NCBI RefSeq assembly: GCF_932526225.1
Contig: NC_064040.1
Location: 126,001 to 190,000, forward strand
From: Nematostella vectensis
Taxonomy: Eukaryota; Cnidaria; Anthozoa; Actiniaria; Edwardsiidae
Direction: 5' to 3'
Length of the DNA: 64,000 bases
Part shown: positions 10,028 through 24,063 of the stretch, one piece after another
Position numbering within the stretch: the first letter of the stretch is position 1
How the letters are laid out: each line of letters opens with the position of its first letter
Notes under the pieces: generated by a model
The model's database searches: none
Seen by the model: the letters and a program-made list of their open reading frames with translations, nothing else
What the model was told of the DNA's origin: nothing
Program-made: the position numbers and the translations under genes

Positions 10028-12038
10028 AATCTACAGTAGTTTTCTAATCAGATAATTGTTTTTCTTTTAACACTCACCTGTTATTTCAACAGCCTTACTT
10101 GAGTTTGCTTGTCTCAGAAATAGACCTTGCTTAATAAACAAAGACATGTTACAAACTTATTTAATAATAGGTAACAACTGCAATATTGTATGAAGAGAGT
10201 GCCCCTCTCTTCCCCCTGCTATTGTTGAAATTATGCTCAATAAACTTTTAACTCTTCCCTCTCCACCAGTTAAGCATTCTATGTATGCTTCCCTGTACAA
10301 AATGCACCCCTTCAAATAGAACATTAAAGTTCACATACTTGTTTACTTCCTCAAACTCTTTGCTTTGTGTTTTTTGTTAACTTTCTAGGAACAAATTGAA
10401 TACATATAATCAATAAATCTAGCAAGCTTATTTTGCAAACTCACTTTTTTTAATATTTTTGCGCAAAACCTATCAGGATTAAGGGGGTCGAGCACAAAGA
10501 AAAAAAAAACGAATTAAAAAAAAAGCCCATTGGCCTGGGATCGAACCCGGTCTGAAGAAGAAAACGGAAACCATACATACGGATTACCCAATCGGTATGG
10601 CAGCACAAGGCTTTTACGGAAGGCTGTAAAGAACCCGAAGGCCCCAAGCACCGATATTTCCGAGCGAATATGCTGTACAACACTCTTGCAAGGTTATCCC
10701 AACCCGCGCATTAATGGGGAGGACAATAACCAGGATCCCAGGTCTGTAATACGGTTACGCCACGCACAGCTCGCCGAGATTGTGGATGACAAAACATAGA
10801 GGTCTATTTGGGCGTCTTGGGTCCCTTGAGGACACGCCATGCGCACGGGCGCATCTCTTTTATTGTGTACATGACATCAAATTAGCGAAGAAAAAAGACG
10901 CTGTTTTGGTATCATGTGAAAATCATAAAATAAATAGAAATAAAGACGTAAGGGGGGAGAATATTGACATCTTCATATTAGAATATTGACAAAATCCGCA
11001 ATATTGTCTACGCTGACTAAGTAAAGCTATATTTTACTTTAAAGGGGCAGCAGCATAGTACTGCGCATGTCTGGAGTCAGTGTTTATTGTAGGCTTTTAA
11101 GTGTCTACAAACAGTTGAACTTTTTAAAAGCTGTCAATACCTTATTGAATAATATGCAATATTATATTGAAAACTATGTTAATGGACAGTTTGTGGTCAT
11201 TTTTTTTGTTTTGTTTAAAGTCTCCCACATGTACCAAAAGATCATAAGTCAGTATTAGAATTTCACTGAAGTTCATTGTGTCAGTGCTCTAGAGCTATTG
11301 CAAATCTCTTAACCATGACACTCCCCTTTAAAAGGAAAGTAAAAATATCAAAATTGTTGGTGGGGGTCTCTGTTGTGTTTGTTTTCTTTTTAGTTTTGAT
11401 CTATTATTATTATTATTATTTTCTTTTTTAGAGGGGGAGGGGAATTCAGCTAAAAATAGCCAAGGGTCAATTCAAGCAACTAGTACAAAAGATGTTTTTT
11501 TGCAGTCCTTTATTCAATATATTCAAGGTTATCATGCAATTCTGGTGTTTGACTGCATATATATATATATATATTCTTACTTTTCATTACAAGTGCTATA
11601 TGTGTAAGTGGTGACCATAGCTATGATTACTATTATTTAGAATAATTTTTTACCTACTAACAGAAAACAACTTGACTGCAAAACACTTACTGTAGGGCAC
11701 TCAAAATTAGGCATTACTTTCATGTGGATGTAAGGTTGAAATGTCAAAACCTTCATTAACCCGTGAACTACGCTTTAGCGTATTACACTTTGTGGTGATC
11801 TGATTCTATTGTTCTTTTTTGTGTTTTTTTTTTCTAACTATTACCGTTTAACTATCACACTTTGTTTCACGGGTTAATGAAAACCACTCTAATTACTTAC
11901 AGTAGTTCTTTTTTAATATTATCATTTACTTGTATAATTTAGATGAGCAATACATATTTCTTTACGGCTTTGTAGAGCTCATCTCGTTCCTCATAAATAA
12001 CAAACAAAATGAAGTTTGTTCTTATTTTGGTGCAAAGG
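10028..12038 (+). repeat. Satellite unit U6
   Basis: Nearly identical to U2. It differs by an altered T/A tract near 10446 (TTTAATATTTTTG in place of the usual TTATTATTTTTG) and a longer (TA)n run near 11557-11573. Confidence 0.95.
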
Positions 12039-14040
12039 AATCTACAGTAGTTTTCTAATCAGATAATTGTTTTTCTTTTAACACTCACCTGTTATTTCAA
12101 CAGCCTTACTTGAGTTTGCTTGTCTCAGAAATAGACCTTGCTTAATAAACAAAGACATGTTACAAACTTATTTAATAATAGGTAACAACTGCAATATTGT
12201 ATGAAGAGAGTGCCCCTCTCTTCCCCCTGCTATTGTTGAAATTATGCTCAATAAACTTTTAACTCTTCCCTCTCCACCAGTTAAGCATTCTATGTATGCT
12301 TCCCTGTACAAAATGCACCCCTTCAAATAGAACATTAAAGTTCACATACTTGTTTACTTCCTCAAACTCTTTGCTTTGTGTTTTTTGTTAACTTCCTAGG
12401 AACAAATTGAATACATATAATCAATAAATCTAGCAAGCTTATTTTGCAAACTCACTTTTTTTTATTATTTTTGCGCAAAACCTATCAGGATTAAGGGGGT
12501 CCAGCACAAAGAAAAGAAAACGAATTAAAAAAAAAGCCCATTGTCCTGGGATCGAACCCGGTCTGAAGAACAAAACGGAAACCATACATACGGATTACCC
12601 AATCGGTATGGCAGCACAAGGCTTTTACGGAAGGCTGTAAAGAACCCGAAGGCCCCAAGCACCGATATTTCCAAGCGAATATGCTGTACAACACTCTTGC
12701 AAGGTTATCCCAACCCGCGCATTAATGGGGAGGACAATAACCAGGATCCCAGGTCTGTAATACGGTTACGCCACGCACAGCTCGCCGAGATTGTGGATGA
12801 CAAAACATAGAGGTCTATTTGGGCGTCTTGGGTCCCTTGGGGACACGCCATGCGCACGGGCGCATCTCTTTTATTGTGTACATGACATCAAATTAGCGAA
12901 GAAAAAAGACGCTGTTTTGGTATCATGTGAAAATCATAAAATAAATAGAAATAAAGACGTAAGGGGGGAGAATATTGACATCTTCATATTAGAATATTGA
13001 CAAAATCCGCAATTTTGTCTACGCTGACTAAGTAAAGCTGTATTTTACTTTAAAGGGGCAGCAGCATAGTACTGCGCATGTCTGGAGTCAGTGTTTATTG
13101 TAGGCTTTTAAGTGTCTACAAACAGTTGAACTTTTTAAAAGCTGTGAATACCTTATTAAATAATATGCAATATTATATTGAAAACTATGTTAATGGACAG
13201 TTTGTGGTCATTTTGTTTGTTTTGTTTAAAGTCTCCCACATGTACCAAAAGCTCATAAGTCAGTATTAGAATTTCACTGAAGTTCATTGTGTCAGGGCTC
13301 TAGAGCTATTGCAAATCTCTTAACCATGACACTCCCCTTTTAAAGGAAAGTAAAAAAAATCAAAATTGTTGGTGGGGGTCTCTGTTGTGTTTGTTTTCTT
13401 TTTAGTTTTGTTCTATTATTATTAATATTTTCTTTTTTAGAGGGGGAGGGGAATTCATCTAAAAATAGCCAAGGGTCAATTCAAGCAACTAGTACAAAAG
13501 ATGTTTTTTTGCAGTCCTTTATTCAATATATTCAAGGTTATCATGCAATTCTGGTTTTTGACTGCATATATATATATTTTTTCTTTCTTTTCATTACAAG
13601 TTCTATATGTGTAAGTGGTGACCATAGCTATGATTACTATTATTTAGAATATTTTTTTACCTACTAAAAGAAAACAACTTGACTGCAAAACACTTACTGT
13701 AGGGCACTCGATATTAGGCATTACCTTCATGTGGATGTAAGGTTGAAATGTCAAAACCTTCATTAACCCGTGAACTACGCTTTAGCGTATTACACTTTGT
13801 GGTGATCTGATTCTATTGTTCTTTTTTGTGTTTTACTAACTATTACCGTTTAACTATCACACTTTGTTTCACGGGTTAATGAAAACCACTCTAATTACTT
13901 ACAGTAGTTCTTTTTAAATATTATCATTTACTTGTATAATTTAGATGAGCAATACATATTTCTTCTTGGCCTTGTAGAGCTCATCTCGTTCCTCAAAAAT
14001 AACAAACGAATAGAAGTTTGTTCTTATTTTGGTGCACAGG
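12039..14040 (+). repeat. Satellite unit U7
   Basis: Nearly identical to U3. The private change ATTTCCAAGCG near 12669 falls in the GC-rich block. The end has the same CTTCTTGGCCTTG and GAATAGAAGTTTG variants as U3. Confidence 0.95.
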
Positions 14041-16039
14041 AATCTACAGTAGTTTTCTAATCAGATAATTGTTTTTCTTTTAACACTCACCTGTTATTTC
14101 AACAGCCTTACTTGAGTTTGCTTGTCTCAGAAATAGACCTTGCTTAATAAACAAAGACATGTTACAAACTTATTTAATAATAGGTAGCAACTGCAATATT
14201 GTATGAAGAGAGTGCCCCTCTCTTCCCCCTGCTATTGTTGAAATTATGCTCAATAAACTTTTACCTCTTCCCTCTCCACCAGTTAAGCATTCTATGTATG
14301 CTTCCCTGTACAAAATGCACCCCTTCAAATAGAACATTAAAGTTCACATACTTGTTTACTTCCTCAAACTCTTTGCTTTGTGTTTTTTGTTAACTTACTA
14401 GGAACAAATTGAATACATATAATCAATAAATCTAGCAAGCTTTTTTTGCAAACTCACTTTTTTTTATTATTTTTGCGCAAAACCAATCAGGATTAGGGGG
14501 GTCAAGCACAAAGAAAGAAAACGAATAAACAAAAAGCCCATTGGCCTGGGATCGAACCCGGTCTGAAGAAGAAAACGGAAACCATACATACGGATTACCC
14601 AATCGGTATGGCAGCACAAGGCTTTTACGGAAGGCTGTAAAGAACCCGAAGGCCCCAAGCACCGATATTTCCGAGCGAATATGCTGTACAACACTCTTGC
14701 AAGGTTATCCCAACCCGCGCATTAATGGGGAGGACAATAACCAGGATCCCAGGTCTGTAATACGGTTACACCACGCACAGCTCTCCGAGATTGTGGATGA
14801 CAAAAAATAGAGGTCTATTTGGGCGTCTTGGGTCCCTTGGGGACTCGCCATGCGCACGGGCGCATCTCTTTTATTGTGTACATGACATCAAATTAGCGAA
14901 GAAAAAAGACGCTGTTTTGGTATCATGTGAAAATCATAAAATAAATAGAAATAAAGACGTAAGGGGGGAGAATATTGACATCTTCATATTAGAATATTGA
15001 CAAAATCCGCAATATTGTCTACGCTGACTAAGTAAAGCTATATTTTACTTTAAAGGGGCAGCAGCATAGTACTGCGCATGTCTGGAGTCAGTGTTTATTG
15101 TAGGCTTTTAAGTGTCTACAAACAGTTGAACTTTTTAAAAGCTGTCAATACCTTATTAAATAATATGCAATATTATATTGAAAACTATGTTAATGGACAG
15201 TTTGTGGTCATTTTTTTTTGTTTAAAGTCTCCCACATGTACCAAAAGCTCATAAGTCAGTATTAGAATTTCACTGAAGTTCATTGTGTCAGGGCTCTAGA
15301 GCTATTGCAAATCTCTTAACCATGACACTCCCCTTTTAAAGGAAAGTAAAAAAAATCAAAATTGTTGGTGGGGGTCTCTGTTGTGTTTGTTTTCTTTTTA
15401 GTTTTGTTCTATTATTATTATTATTATTTTCTTTTTTAGAGGGGGAGTGGAATTCAGCTAAAAATAGCCAAGGGTCAATTCAAGCAACTAGTACAAAAGA
15501 TGTTTTTTTGCAGTCCTTTATTCAATATATTCAAGGTTATCATGCAATTCTGTTGTTTGACTGCATATATATATATTTTTTCTTTCTTTTCATTACAAGT
15601 GCTATATGTGTAAGTGGTGACCATAGCTATGATTACTATTATTTAGAATAATTTTTTACCTACTAACAGAAAACAACTTGACTGCAAAACACTTACTGTA
15701 GGGCACTCGATATTAGGCATTACTTTCATGTAGATGTAAGGTTGAAATGTCAAAACCTTCATTAACCCGTGAACTACGCTTTAGCGTATTACACTTTGTG
15801 GTGATCTGATTCTATTGTTCTTTTTTGTGTTTTACTAACTATTACCGTTTAACTATCACACTTTGTTTCACGGGTTAATGAAAACCACTCTAATTACTTA
15901 CAGTAGTTCTTTTTAAATATTATCATTTACTTGTATAATTTAGATGAGCAATACATATTTCTTTATGGCTTTGTAGAGCTCATCTCGTTCCTCATAAATA
16001 ACAAACAAAATAAAGTTTGTTCTTATTTTGGTGCAAAGG
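14041..16039 (+). repeat. Satellite unit U8
   Basis: The left half copies U4 (GTTACACCACGC). The right half does not: it has a shortened GTCATTTTTTTTTGTTTAAAG and GGGGGAGTGGAATTC. The 8 kb duplication therefore ends between about 14,840 and 15,200. GGAGTGG is shared with the inverted copy at the end of the window. Confidence 0.95.
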
Positions 16040-18042
16040 AATCTACAGTAGTTTTCTAATCAGATAATTGTTTTTCTTTTAACACTCACCTGTTATTTCA
16101 ACAGCCTTACTTGAGTTTGCTTGTCTCAGAAATAGACCTTGCTTAATAAACAAAGACATGTTACAAACTTATTTAATAATAGGTAACAACTGCAATATTG
16201 TATGAAGAGAGTGCCCCTCTCTTCCCCCTGCTATTGTTGAAATTATGCTCAATAAACTTTTACCTCTTCCCTCTCCACCAGTTAAGCATTCTATGTATGC
16301 TTCCCTGTACAAAATGCACCCCTTCAAATAAAACATTAAAGTTCACATACTTGTTTACTTCCTCAAACTCTTTGCTTTGTGTTTTTTGTTAACTTCCTAG
16401 GAACAAAGTGAATACATATAATCCATAAATCTAGCAAGCTTATTTTGCAAACTCACTTTTTTTTATTATTTTTGCGCAAAACCTATCAGGATTAAGGGGG
16501 TCCAGCACAAAGAAAAAAAACGAATTAAAAAAAAAGCCCATTGGCCTGGGATCGAACCCGGTCTAAAGAACAAAACGGAAACCATACATACGGATTACCC
16601 AATCGGTATGGCAGCACAAGGCTTTTACGGAAGGCTGTAAAGAACCCGAAAGCCCCAAGCACCGATATTTCCGAGCGAATATGCTGTACAACACTCTTGC
16701 AAGGTTATCCCAACCCGCGCATTAATGGGGAGGACAATAACCAGGATCTCAGGCCTGTAATACGGTTACGCCACGCACAGCTCGCCGAGATTGTGGATGA
16801 CAAAAAATAGAGGTCTATTTGGGCGTCTTGGGTCCCTTGGGGACTCGCCATGCGCACGGGCGCATCTCTTTTATTGTGTACATGACATCAAATTAGCGAA
16901 GAAAAAAGACCCTGTTTTGGTATCATGTGAAAAGCATAAAATAAATAGAAATAAAGACGTAAGGGGGGAGAATATTGACATCTTAATATTAGAATATTGA
17001 CAAAATCCGCAATATTGTCTACGCTGACTAAGTAAAGCTATATTTTACTTTAAAGGGGCAGCAGCATAGTACTGCGCATGTCTGGAGTCAGTGTTTATTG
17101 TAGGCTTTTAAGTGTCTACAAACAGTTGAACTTTTTAAAAGCTGTCAATACCTTATTAAATAATATGCAATATTATATTGAAAACTATGTTAATGGACAG
17201 TTTGTGGTCATTTTTTTTGTTTTGTTTAAAGTCTCCCACATGTACCAAAAGCTCATAAGTCAGTATTAGAATTTCACTGAAGTTCATTGTGTCAGGGCTC
17301 TAGAGCTATTGCAAATCTCTTAACCATGACACTCCCCTTTTAAAGGAAAGTAAAAAAAATCAAAATTGTTGGTGGGGGTCTCTGTTGTGTTTGTTTTCTT
17401 TTTAGTTTTGTTCTATTATTATTATTATTTTCTTTTTTAGAGGGGGAGGGGAATTCAGCTAAAAATAGACAAGGGTCAATTCAAGCAACTAGTACAAAAG
17501 ATGTTTTTTTGCAGTCCTTTATTCAATATATATTTAAGGTTATCATGCAATTCTGTTGTTTGACTGCATATATATATATTTTTTCTTTCTTTTCATTACA
17601 AGTTCTATATGTGTAAGTGGTGACCATAGCTATGATTACTATTATTTAGAATATTTTTTTACCTACTAAAAGAAAACAACTTGACTGCAAAACACTTACT
17701 GTAGGGCACTCGATATTAGGCATTACCTTCATGTGGATGTAAGGTTGAAATGTCAAAACCTTCATTAACCCGTGAACTACGCTTTAGCGTATTACACTTT
17801 GTGGTGATCTGATTCTATTGTTCTTTTTTGTGTTTTACTAACTATTACCGTTTAACTATCACACTTTGTTTCACGGGTTAATGAAAACCACTCTAATTAC
17901 TTACAGTAGTTCTTTTTTAATATTATCATTTACTTGTATAATTTAGATGAGCAATACATATTTCTTCTTGGCCTTGTAGAGCTCATCTCGTTCCTCAAAA
18001 ATAACAAACGAAATGAAGTTTGTTCTTATTTTGGTGCAGAGG
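16040..18042 (+). repeat. Satellite unit U9 (divergent single copy)
   Basis: Carries many private changes: GTCTAAAGAAC near 16562, CCGAAAGCCCC, GATCTCAGG, AAGACCCTG near 16907, TCTTAATATT and ATATATATTTAAGG near 17526. It has no near-identical partner in the window and separates the 8 kb repeat from the 4 kb dimers. Confidence 0.95.
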
Positions 18043-20053
18043 AATCTACAGTAGTTTTCTAATCAGATAATTGTTTTTCTTTTAACACTCACCTGTTATT
18101 TCAACAGCCTTACTTGAGTTTGCTTGTCTCAGAAATTGACCTTGCTTAATAAACAAAGACATGTTACAAACTTATTTAATAATAGGTAACAACTGCAATA
18201 TTGTATGAAGAGAGTGCCCCTCTCTTCCCCCTGCTATTGTTGAAATTATGCTCAATAAACTTTTACCTCTTCCCTCTCCACCAGTTAAGCATTCTATGTA
18301 TGCTTCCCTGTACAAAATGCACCCCTTCAAATAGAACATTAAAGTTCACATACTTGTTTACTTCCTCAAACTCTTTGCTTTGTGTTTTTTGTTAACTTCC
18401 TAGGAACAAATTGAATACATATAATCAATAAATCTAGCAAGCTTATTTTGCAAACTCACTTTTTTTATTATTTTTGCGCAAAACCAATCAGGATTAGGGG
18501 TGTCAAGCACAAAGAAAGAAAACGAATAAACAAAAAGCCCATTGGCCTGGGATCGAACCCGGTCTGAAGAAGAAAACGGAAACCATACATACGGATTACC
18601 CAATCGGTATGGCAGCACAAGGCTTTTACGGAAGGCTGTAAAGAACCCGAAGGCCCCAAGCACCGATATTTCCGAGCGAATATGCTGTACAACACTCTTG
18701 CAAGGTTATCCCAACCCGCGCATTAATGGGGAGGACAATAACCAGGATCCCAGGCCTGTAATACGGTTACGCCACGCACAGCTCGCCGAGATTGTGGATG
18801 ACAAAAAATAGAGGTCTATTTGGGCGTCTTGGGTCCCTTGGGGACACGCCATGCGCACGGGCGCATCTCTTTTATTGTGTACATGACATCAAATTAGCGA
18901 AGAAAAAAGACGCTGTTTTGGTATCATGTGAAAATCATAAAATAAATAGAAATAAAGACGTAAGGGGGGAGAATATTGACATCTTCATATTAGAATATTG
19001 ACAAAATCCGCAATATTGTCTACGCTGACTAAGTAAAGCTATATTTTACTTTAAAGGGGCAGCAGCATAGTACTGCGCATGTCTGGTGTCAGTGTTTATT
19101 GTAGGCTTTTAAGTGTCTACAAACAGTTGAACTTTTTAAAAGCTGTCAATACCTTATTGAATAATATGCAATATTATATTGAAAACTATGTTAATGGACA
19201 GTTTTTGGTCATTTTTTTTTGTTTTGTTTAAAGTCTCCCACATGTACCAAAAGCTCATAAGTCAGTATTAGAATTTCACTGAAGTTCATTGTGTCAGGTC
19301 TCTAGAGCTATTGCAAATCTCTTAACCATGACACTCCCCTTTTAAAGGAAAGTAAAAATATCAAAATTGTTGGTGGGGGTCTCTGTTGTGTTTGTTTCCT
19401 TTTTAGTTTTGCTCTATTATTATTATTATTATTATTTTCTTTTTTAGAGGGGGAGGGGAATTCAGCTAAAAATAGCCAAGGGTCAATTCAAGCAACTAGT
19501 ACAAAAGATGTTTTTTTGCAGTCCTTTATTCAATATATTCAAGGTTATCATGCAATTCTGGTGTTTGACTGCATATATATATATATATTTTCTTTCGTTT
19601 CATTACAAGTGCTATATGTGTAAGTGGTGACCATAGCTATGATTACTATTATTTAGAATAATTTTTTACCTACTAACAGATAACAACTTGACTGCAAAAC
19701 ACTTACTGTAGGGCACTCGAAATTAGGCATTACTTTCATGTGGATGTAAGGTTGAAATGTCAAAACCTTCATTAACCCGTGAACTACGCTTTAGCGTATT
19801 ACACTTTGTGGTGATCTGATTCTATTGTTCTTTTTTGTGTTTTTTTTTCTAACTATTACCGTTTAACTATCACACTTTGTTTCACGGGTTAATGAAAACC
19901 ACTCTAATTACTTACAGTAGTTCTTTTTTAATATTATCATTTACTTGTATAATTTAGATGAGCAATACATATTTCTTTACGGCTTTGTAGAGCTCATCTC
20001 GTTCCTCATAAATAACAAACAAAATGAAGTTTGTTCTTATTTTGGTGCAAAGG
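18043..20053 (+). repeat. Satellite unit U10
   Basis: B-type spacer with GGGGTGTCAAGC near 18497 and a right half marked by TCTGGTGTC, CAGTTTTTGGTC, GTTTCCTTTTTAG and TTTTGCTC, all shared with U12. AGAAATTGACC near 18131 is private. Confidence 0.95.
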
Positions 20054-22052
20054 AATCTACAGTAGTTTTCTAATCAGATAATTGTTTTTCTTTTAACACT
20101 CACCTGTTATTTCAACAGCCTTACTTGAGTTTGCTTGTCTCAGAAATAGGCCTTGCTTAATAAACAAAGACATGTTACAAACTTATTTAATAATAGGTAA
20201 CAACTGCAATATTGTATGAAGAGAGTGCCCCTCTCTTCCCACTGCTATTGTTGAAATTATGCTCAATAAACTTTTAACTCTTCCCTCTCCACCAGTTAAG
20301 CATTCTATGTATGCTTCCCTGTACAAAATGCACCCCTTCAAATAGAACATTAAAGTTCACATACTTGTTTACTTCCTCAAACTCTTTGATTTGTGTTTTT
20401 TGTTAACTTCCTAGGAACAAATTGAATACATATAATCAATAAATCTAGCAAGCTTATTTTGCAAACTCACTTTTTTTTATTATTTTTGCGCAAAACCAAT
20501 CAGGATTAGGGGGGTCAAGCACAAAGAAAGAAAACGAATAAAAAAAAGCCCATTGCCCTGGGATCGAACCCGGTCTGAAGAACAAAACGGAAACCATACA
20601 TACGGATTACCCAATCGGTATGGCAGCACAAGGCTTTTACGGAAGGCTGTAAAGAACCCGAAGGCCCCAAGCACCAATATTTCCGAGCGAATATGCTGTA
20701 CAACACTCTTGCAAGGTTATCCCAACCCGCGCATTAATGGGGAGGACAATAACCAGGATCCCAGGCCTGTAATACGGTTACGCCACGCACAGCTCGCCGA
20801 GATTGTGGATGACAAAAAATAGAGGTCTATTTGGGCGTCTTGGGTCCCTTGGGGACTCGCCATGCGCACGGGCGCATCTCTTTTATTGTGTACTTGACAT
20901 CAAATTAGCGAAGAAAAAAGACGCTGTTTTGGTATCATGTGAAAATCATAAAATAAATAGAAATAAAGACGTAAGGGGGGAGAATATTGACATCTTCATA
21001 TTAGAATATTGACAAAATCCGCAATTTTGTCTACGCTGACTAAGTAAAGCTGTATTTTACTTTAAAGGGGCAGCAGCATAGTACTGCGCATGTCTGGAGT
21101 CAGTGTTTATTGTAGGCTTTTAAGTGTCTACAAACAGTTGAACTTTTTAAAAGCTGTGAATACCTTATTAAATAATATGCAATATTATATTGAAAACTAT
21201 GTTAATGGACAGTTTGTGGTCATTTTTTTTGTTTTGTTTAAAGTCTCCCACATGTACCAAAAGCTCATAAGTCAGTATTAGAATTTCACTGAAGTTCATT
21301 GTGTCAGGGCTCTAGAGCTATTGCAAATCTCTTAACCATGACACTCCCCTTTTAAAGGAAAGTAAAAAAAATCAAAATTGTTGGTGGGGGTCTCTGTTGT
21401 GTTTGTTTTCTTTTTAGTTTTGTTCTATTATTATTATTATTTTCTTTTTTAGAGGGGGAGGGGAATTCAGCTAAAAATAGCCAAGGGTCAATTCAAGCAA
21501 CTAGTACAAAAGATGTTTTTTTGCAGTCCTTTATTCAATATATTCAAGGTTATCATGCAATTCTGGTGTTTGACTGCATATATATATATTTTTTCTTTCT
21601 TTTCATTACAAGTTCTATATGTGTAAGTGGTGACCATAGCTATGATTACTATTATTTAGAATATTTTTTTACCTACTAAAAGAAAACAACTTGACTGCAA
21701 AACACTTACTGTAGGGCACTCGATATTAGGCATTACCTTCATGTGGATGTAAGGTTGAAATGTCAAAACCTTCATTAACCCGTGAACTACGCTTTAGCGT
21801 ATTACACTTTGTGGTGATCTGATTCTATTGTTCTTTTTTGTGTTTTACTAACTATTACCGTTTAACTATCACACTTTGTTTCACGGGTTAATGAAAACCA
21901 CTCTAATTACTTACAGTAGTTCTTTTTAAATATTATCATTTACTTGTATAATTTAGATGAGCAATACATATTTCTTCTTGGCCTTGTAGAGCTCATCTCG
22001 TTCCTCAAAAATAACAAACGAATAGAAGTTTGTTCTTATTTTGGTGCAAAGG
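20054..22052 (+). repeat. Satellite unit U11
   Basis: Hybrid spacer: B-type GTCAAGC before the A tract, A-type AGAACAAAACGG after it, with CATTGCCCTGG. AATAGGCC near 20146 and CTTTGATTTG near 20387 are shared with U13. It keeps the perfect 8 bp hairpin haplotype of U1. Confidence 0.95.
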
Positions 22053-24063
22053 AATCTACAGTAGTTTTCTAATCAGATAATTGTTTTTCTTTTAACACTC
22101 ACCTGTTATTTCAACAGCCTTTCTTGAGTTTGCTTGTCTCAGAAATAGACCTTGCTTAATAAACAAAGACATGTTACAAACTTATTTAATAATAGGTAAC
22201 AACTGCAATATTGTATGAAGAGAGTGCCCCTCTCTTCCCCCTGCTATTGTTGAAATTATGCTCAATAAACTTTTACCTCTTCCCTCTCCACCAGTTAAGC
22301 ATTCTATGTATGCTTCCCTGTACAAAATGCACCCCTTCAAATAGAACATTAAAGTTCACATACTTGTTTACTTCCTCAAACTCTTTGCTTTGTGTTTTTT
22401 GTTAACTTCCTAGGAACAAATTGAATACATATAATCAATAAATCTAGCAAGCTTATTTTGCAAACTCACTTTTTTTATTATTTTTGCGCAAAACCAATCA
22501 GGATTAGGGGTGTCAAGCACAAAGAAAGAAAACGAATAAACAAAAAGCCCATTGGCCTGGGATCGAACCCGGTCTGAAGAAGAAAACGGAAACCATACAT
22601 ACGGATTACCCAATCGGTATGGCAGCACAAGGCTTTTACGGAAGGCTGTAAAGAACCCGAAGGCCCCAAGCACCGATATTTCCGAGCGAATATGCTGTAC
22701 AACACTCTTGCAAGGTTATCCCAACCCGCGCATTAATGGGGAGGACAATAACCAGGATCCCAGGCCTGTAATACGGTTACGCCACGCACAGCTCGCCGAG
22801 ATTGTGGATGACAAAAAATAGAGGTCTATTTGGGCGTCTTGGGTCCCTTGGGGACACGCCATGCGCACGGGCGCATCTCTTTTATTGTGTACATGACATC
22901 AAATTAGCGAAGAAAAAAGACGCTGTTTTGGTATCATGTGAAAATCATAAAATAAATAGAAATAAAGACGTAAGGGGGGAGAATATTGACATCTTCATAT
23001 TAGAATATTGACAAAATCCGCAATATTGTCTACGCTGACTAAGTAAAGCTATATTTTACTTTAAAGGGGCAGCAGCATAGTACTGCGCATGTCTGGTGTC
23101 AGTGTTTATTGTAGGCTTTTAAGTGTCTACAAACAGTTGAACTTTTTAAAAGCTGTCAATACCTTATTGAATAATATGCAATATTATATTGAAAACTATG
23201 TTAATGGACAGTTTTTGGTCATTTTTTTTTGTTTTGTTTAAAGTCTCCCACATGTACCAAAAGCTCATAAGTCAGTATTAGAATTTCATTGAAGTTCATT
23301 GTGTCAGGTCTCTAGAGCTATTGCAAATCTCTTAACCATGACACTCCCCTTTTAAAGGAAAGTAAAAATATCAAAATTGTTGGTGGGGGTCTCTGTTGTG
23401 TTTGTTTCCTTTTTAGTTTTGCTCTATTATTATTATTATTATTATTTTCTTTTTTAGAGGGGGAGGGGAATTCAGCTAAAAATAGCCAAGGGTCAATTCA
23501 AGCAACTAGTACAAAAGATGTTTTTTTGCAGTCCTTTATTCAATATATTCAAGGTTATCATGCAATTCTGGTGTTTGACTGCATATATATATATATATTT
23601 TCTTTCGTTTCATTACAAGTGCTATATGTGTAAGTGGTGACCATAGCTATGATTACTATTATTTAGAATAATTTTTTACCTACTAACAGAAAACAACTTG
23701 ACTGCAAAACACTTACTGTAGGGCACTCGAAATTAGGCATTACTTTCATGTGGATGTAAGGTTGAAATGTCAAAACCTTCATTAACCCGTGAACTACGCT
23801 TTAGCGTATTACACTTTGTGGTGATCTGATTCTATTGTTCTTTTTTGTGTTTTTTTTTCTAACTATTACCGTTTAACTATCACACTTTGTTTCACGGGTT
23901 AATGAAAACCACTCTAATTACTTACAGTAGTTCTTTTTTAATATTATCATTTACTTGTATAATTTAGATGAGCAATACATATTTCTTTACGGCTTTGTAG
24001 AGCTCATCTCGTTCCTCATAAATAACAAACAAAATGAAGTTTGTTCTTATTTTGGTGCAAAGG
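22053..24063 (+). repeat. Satellite unit U12
   Basis: Nearly identical to U10 (offset 4,010 bp) in spacer and right half, but its left edge has GCCTTTCTTGAG near 22118, shared with U14. This shows that blocks shorter than a unit have moved. Confidence 0.95.
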
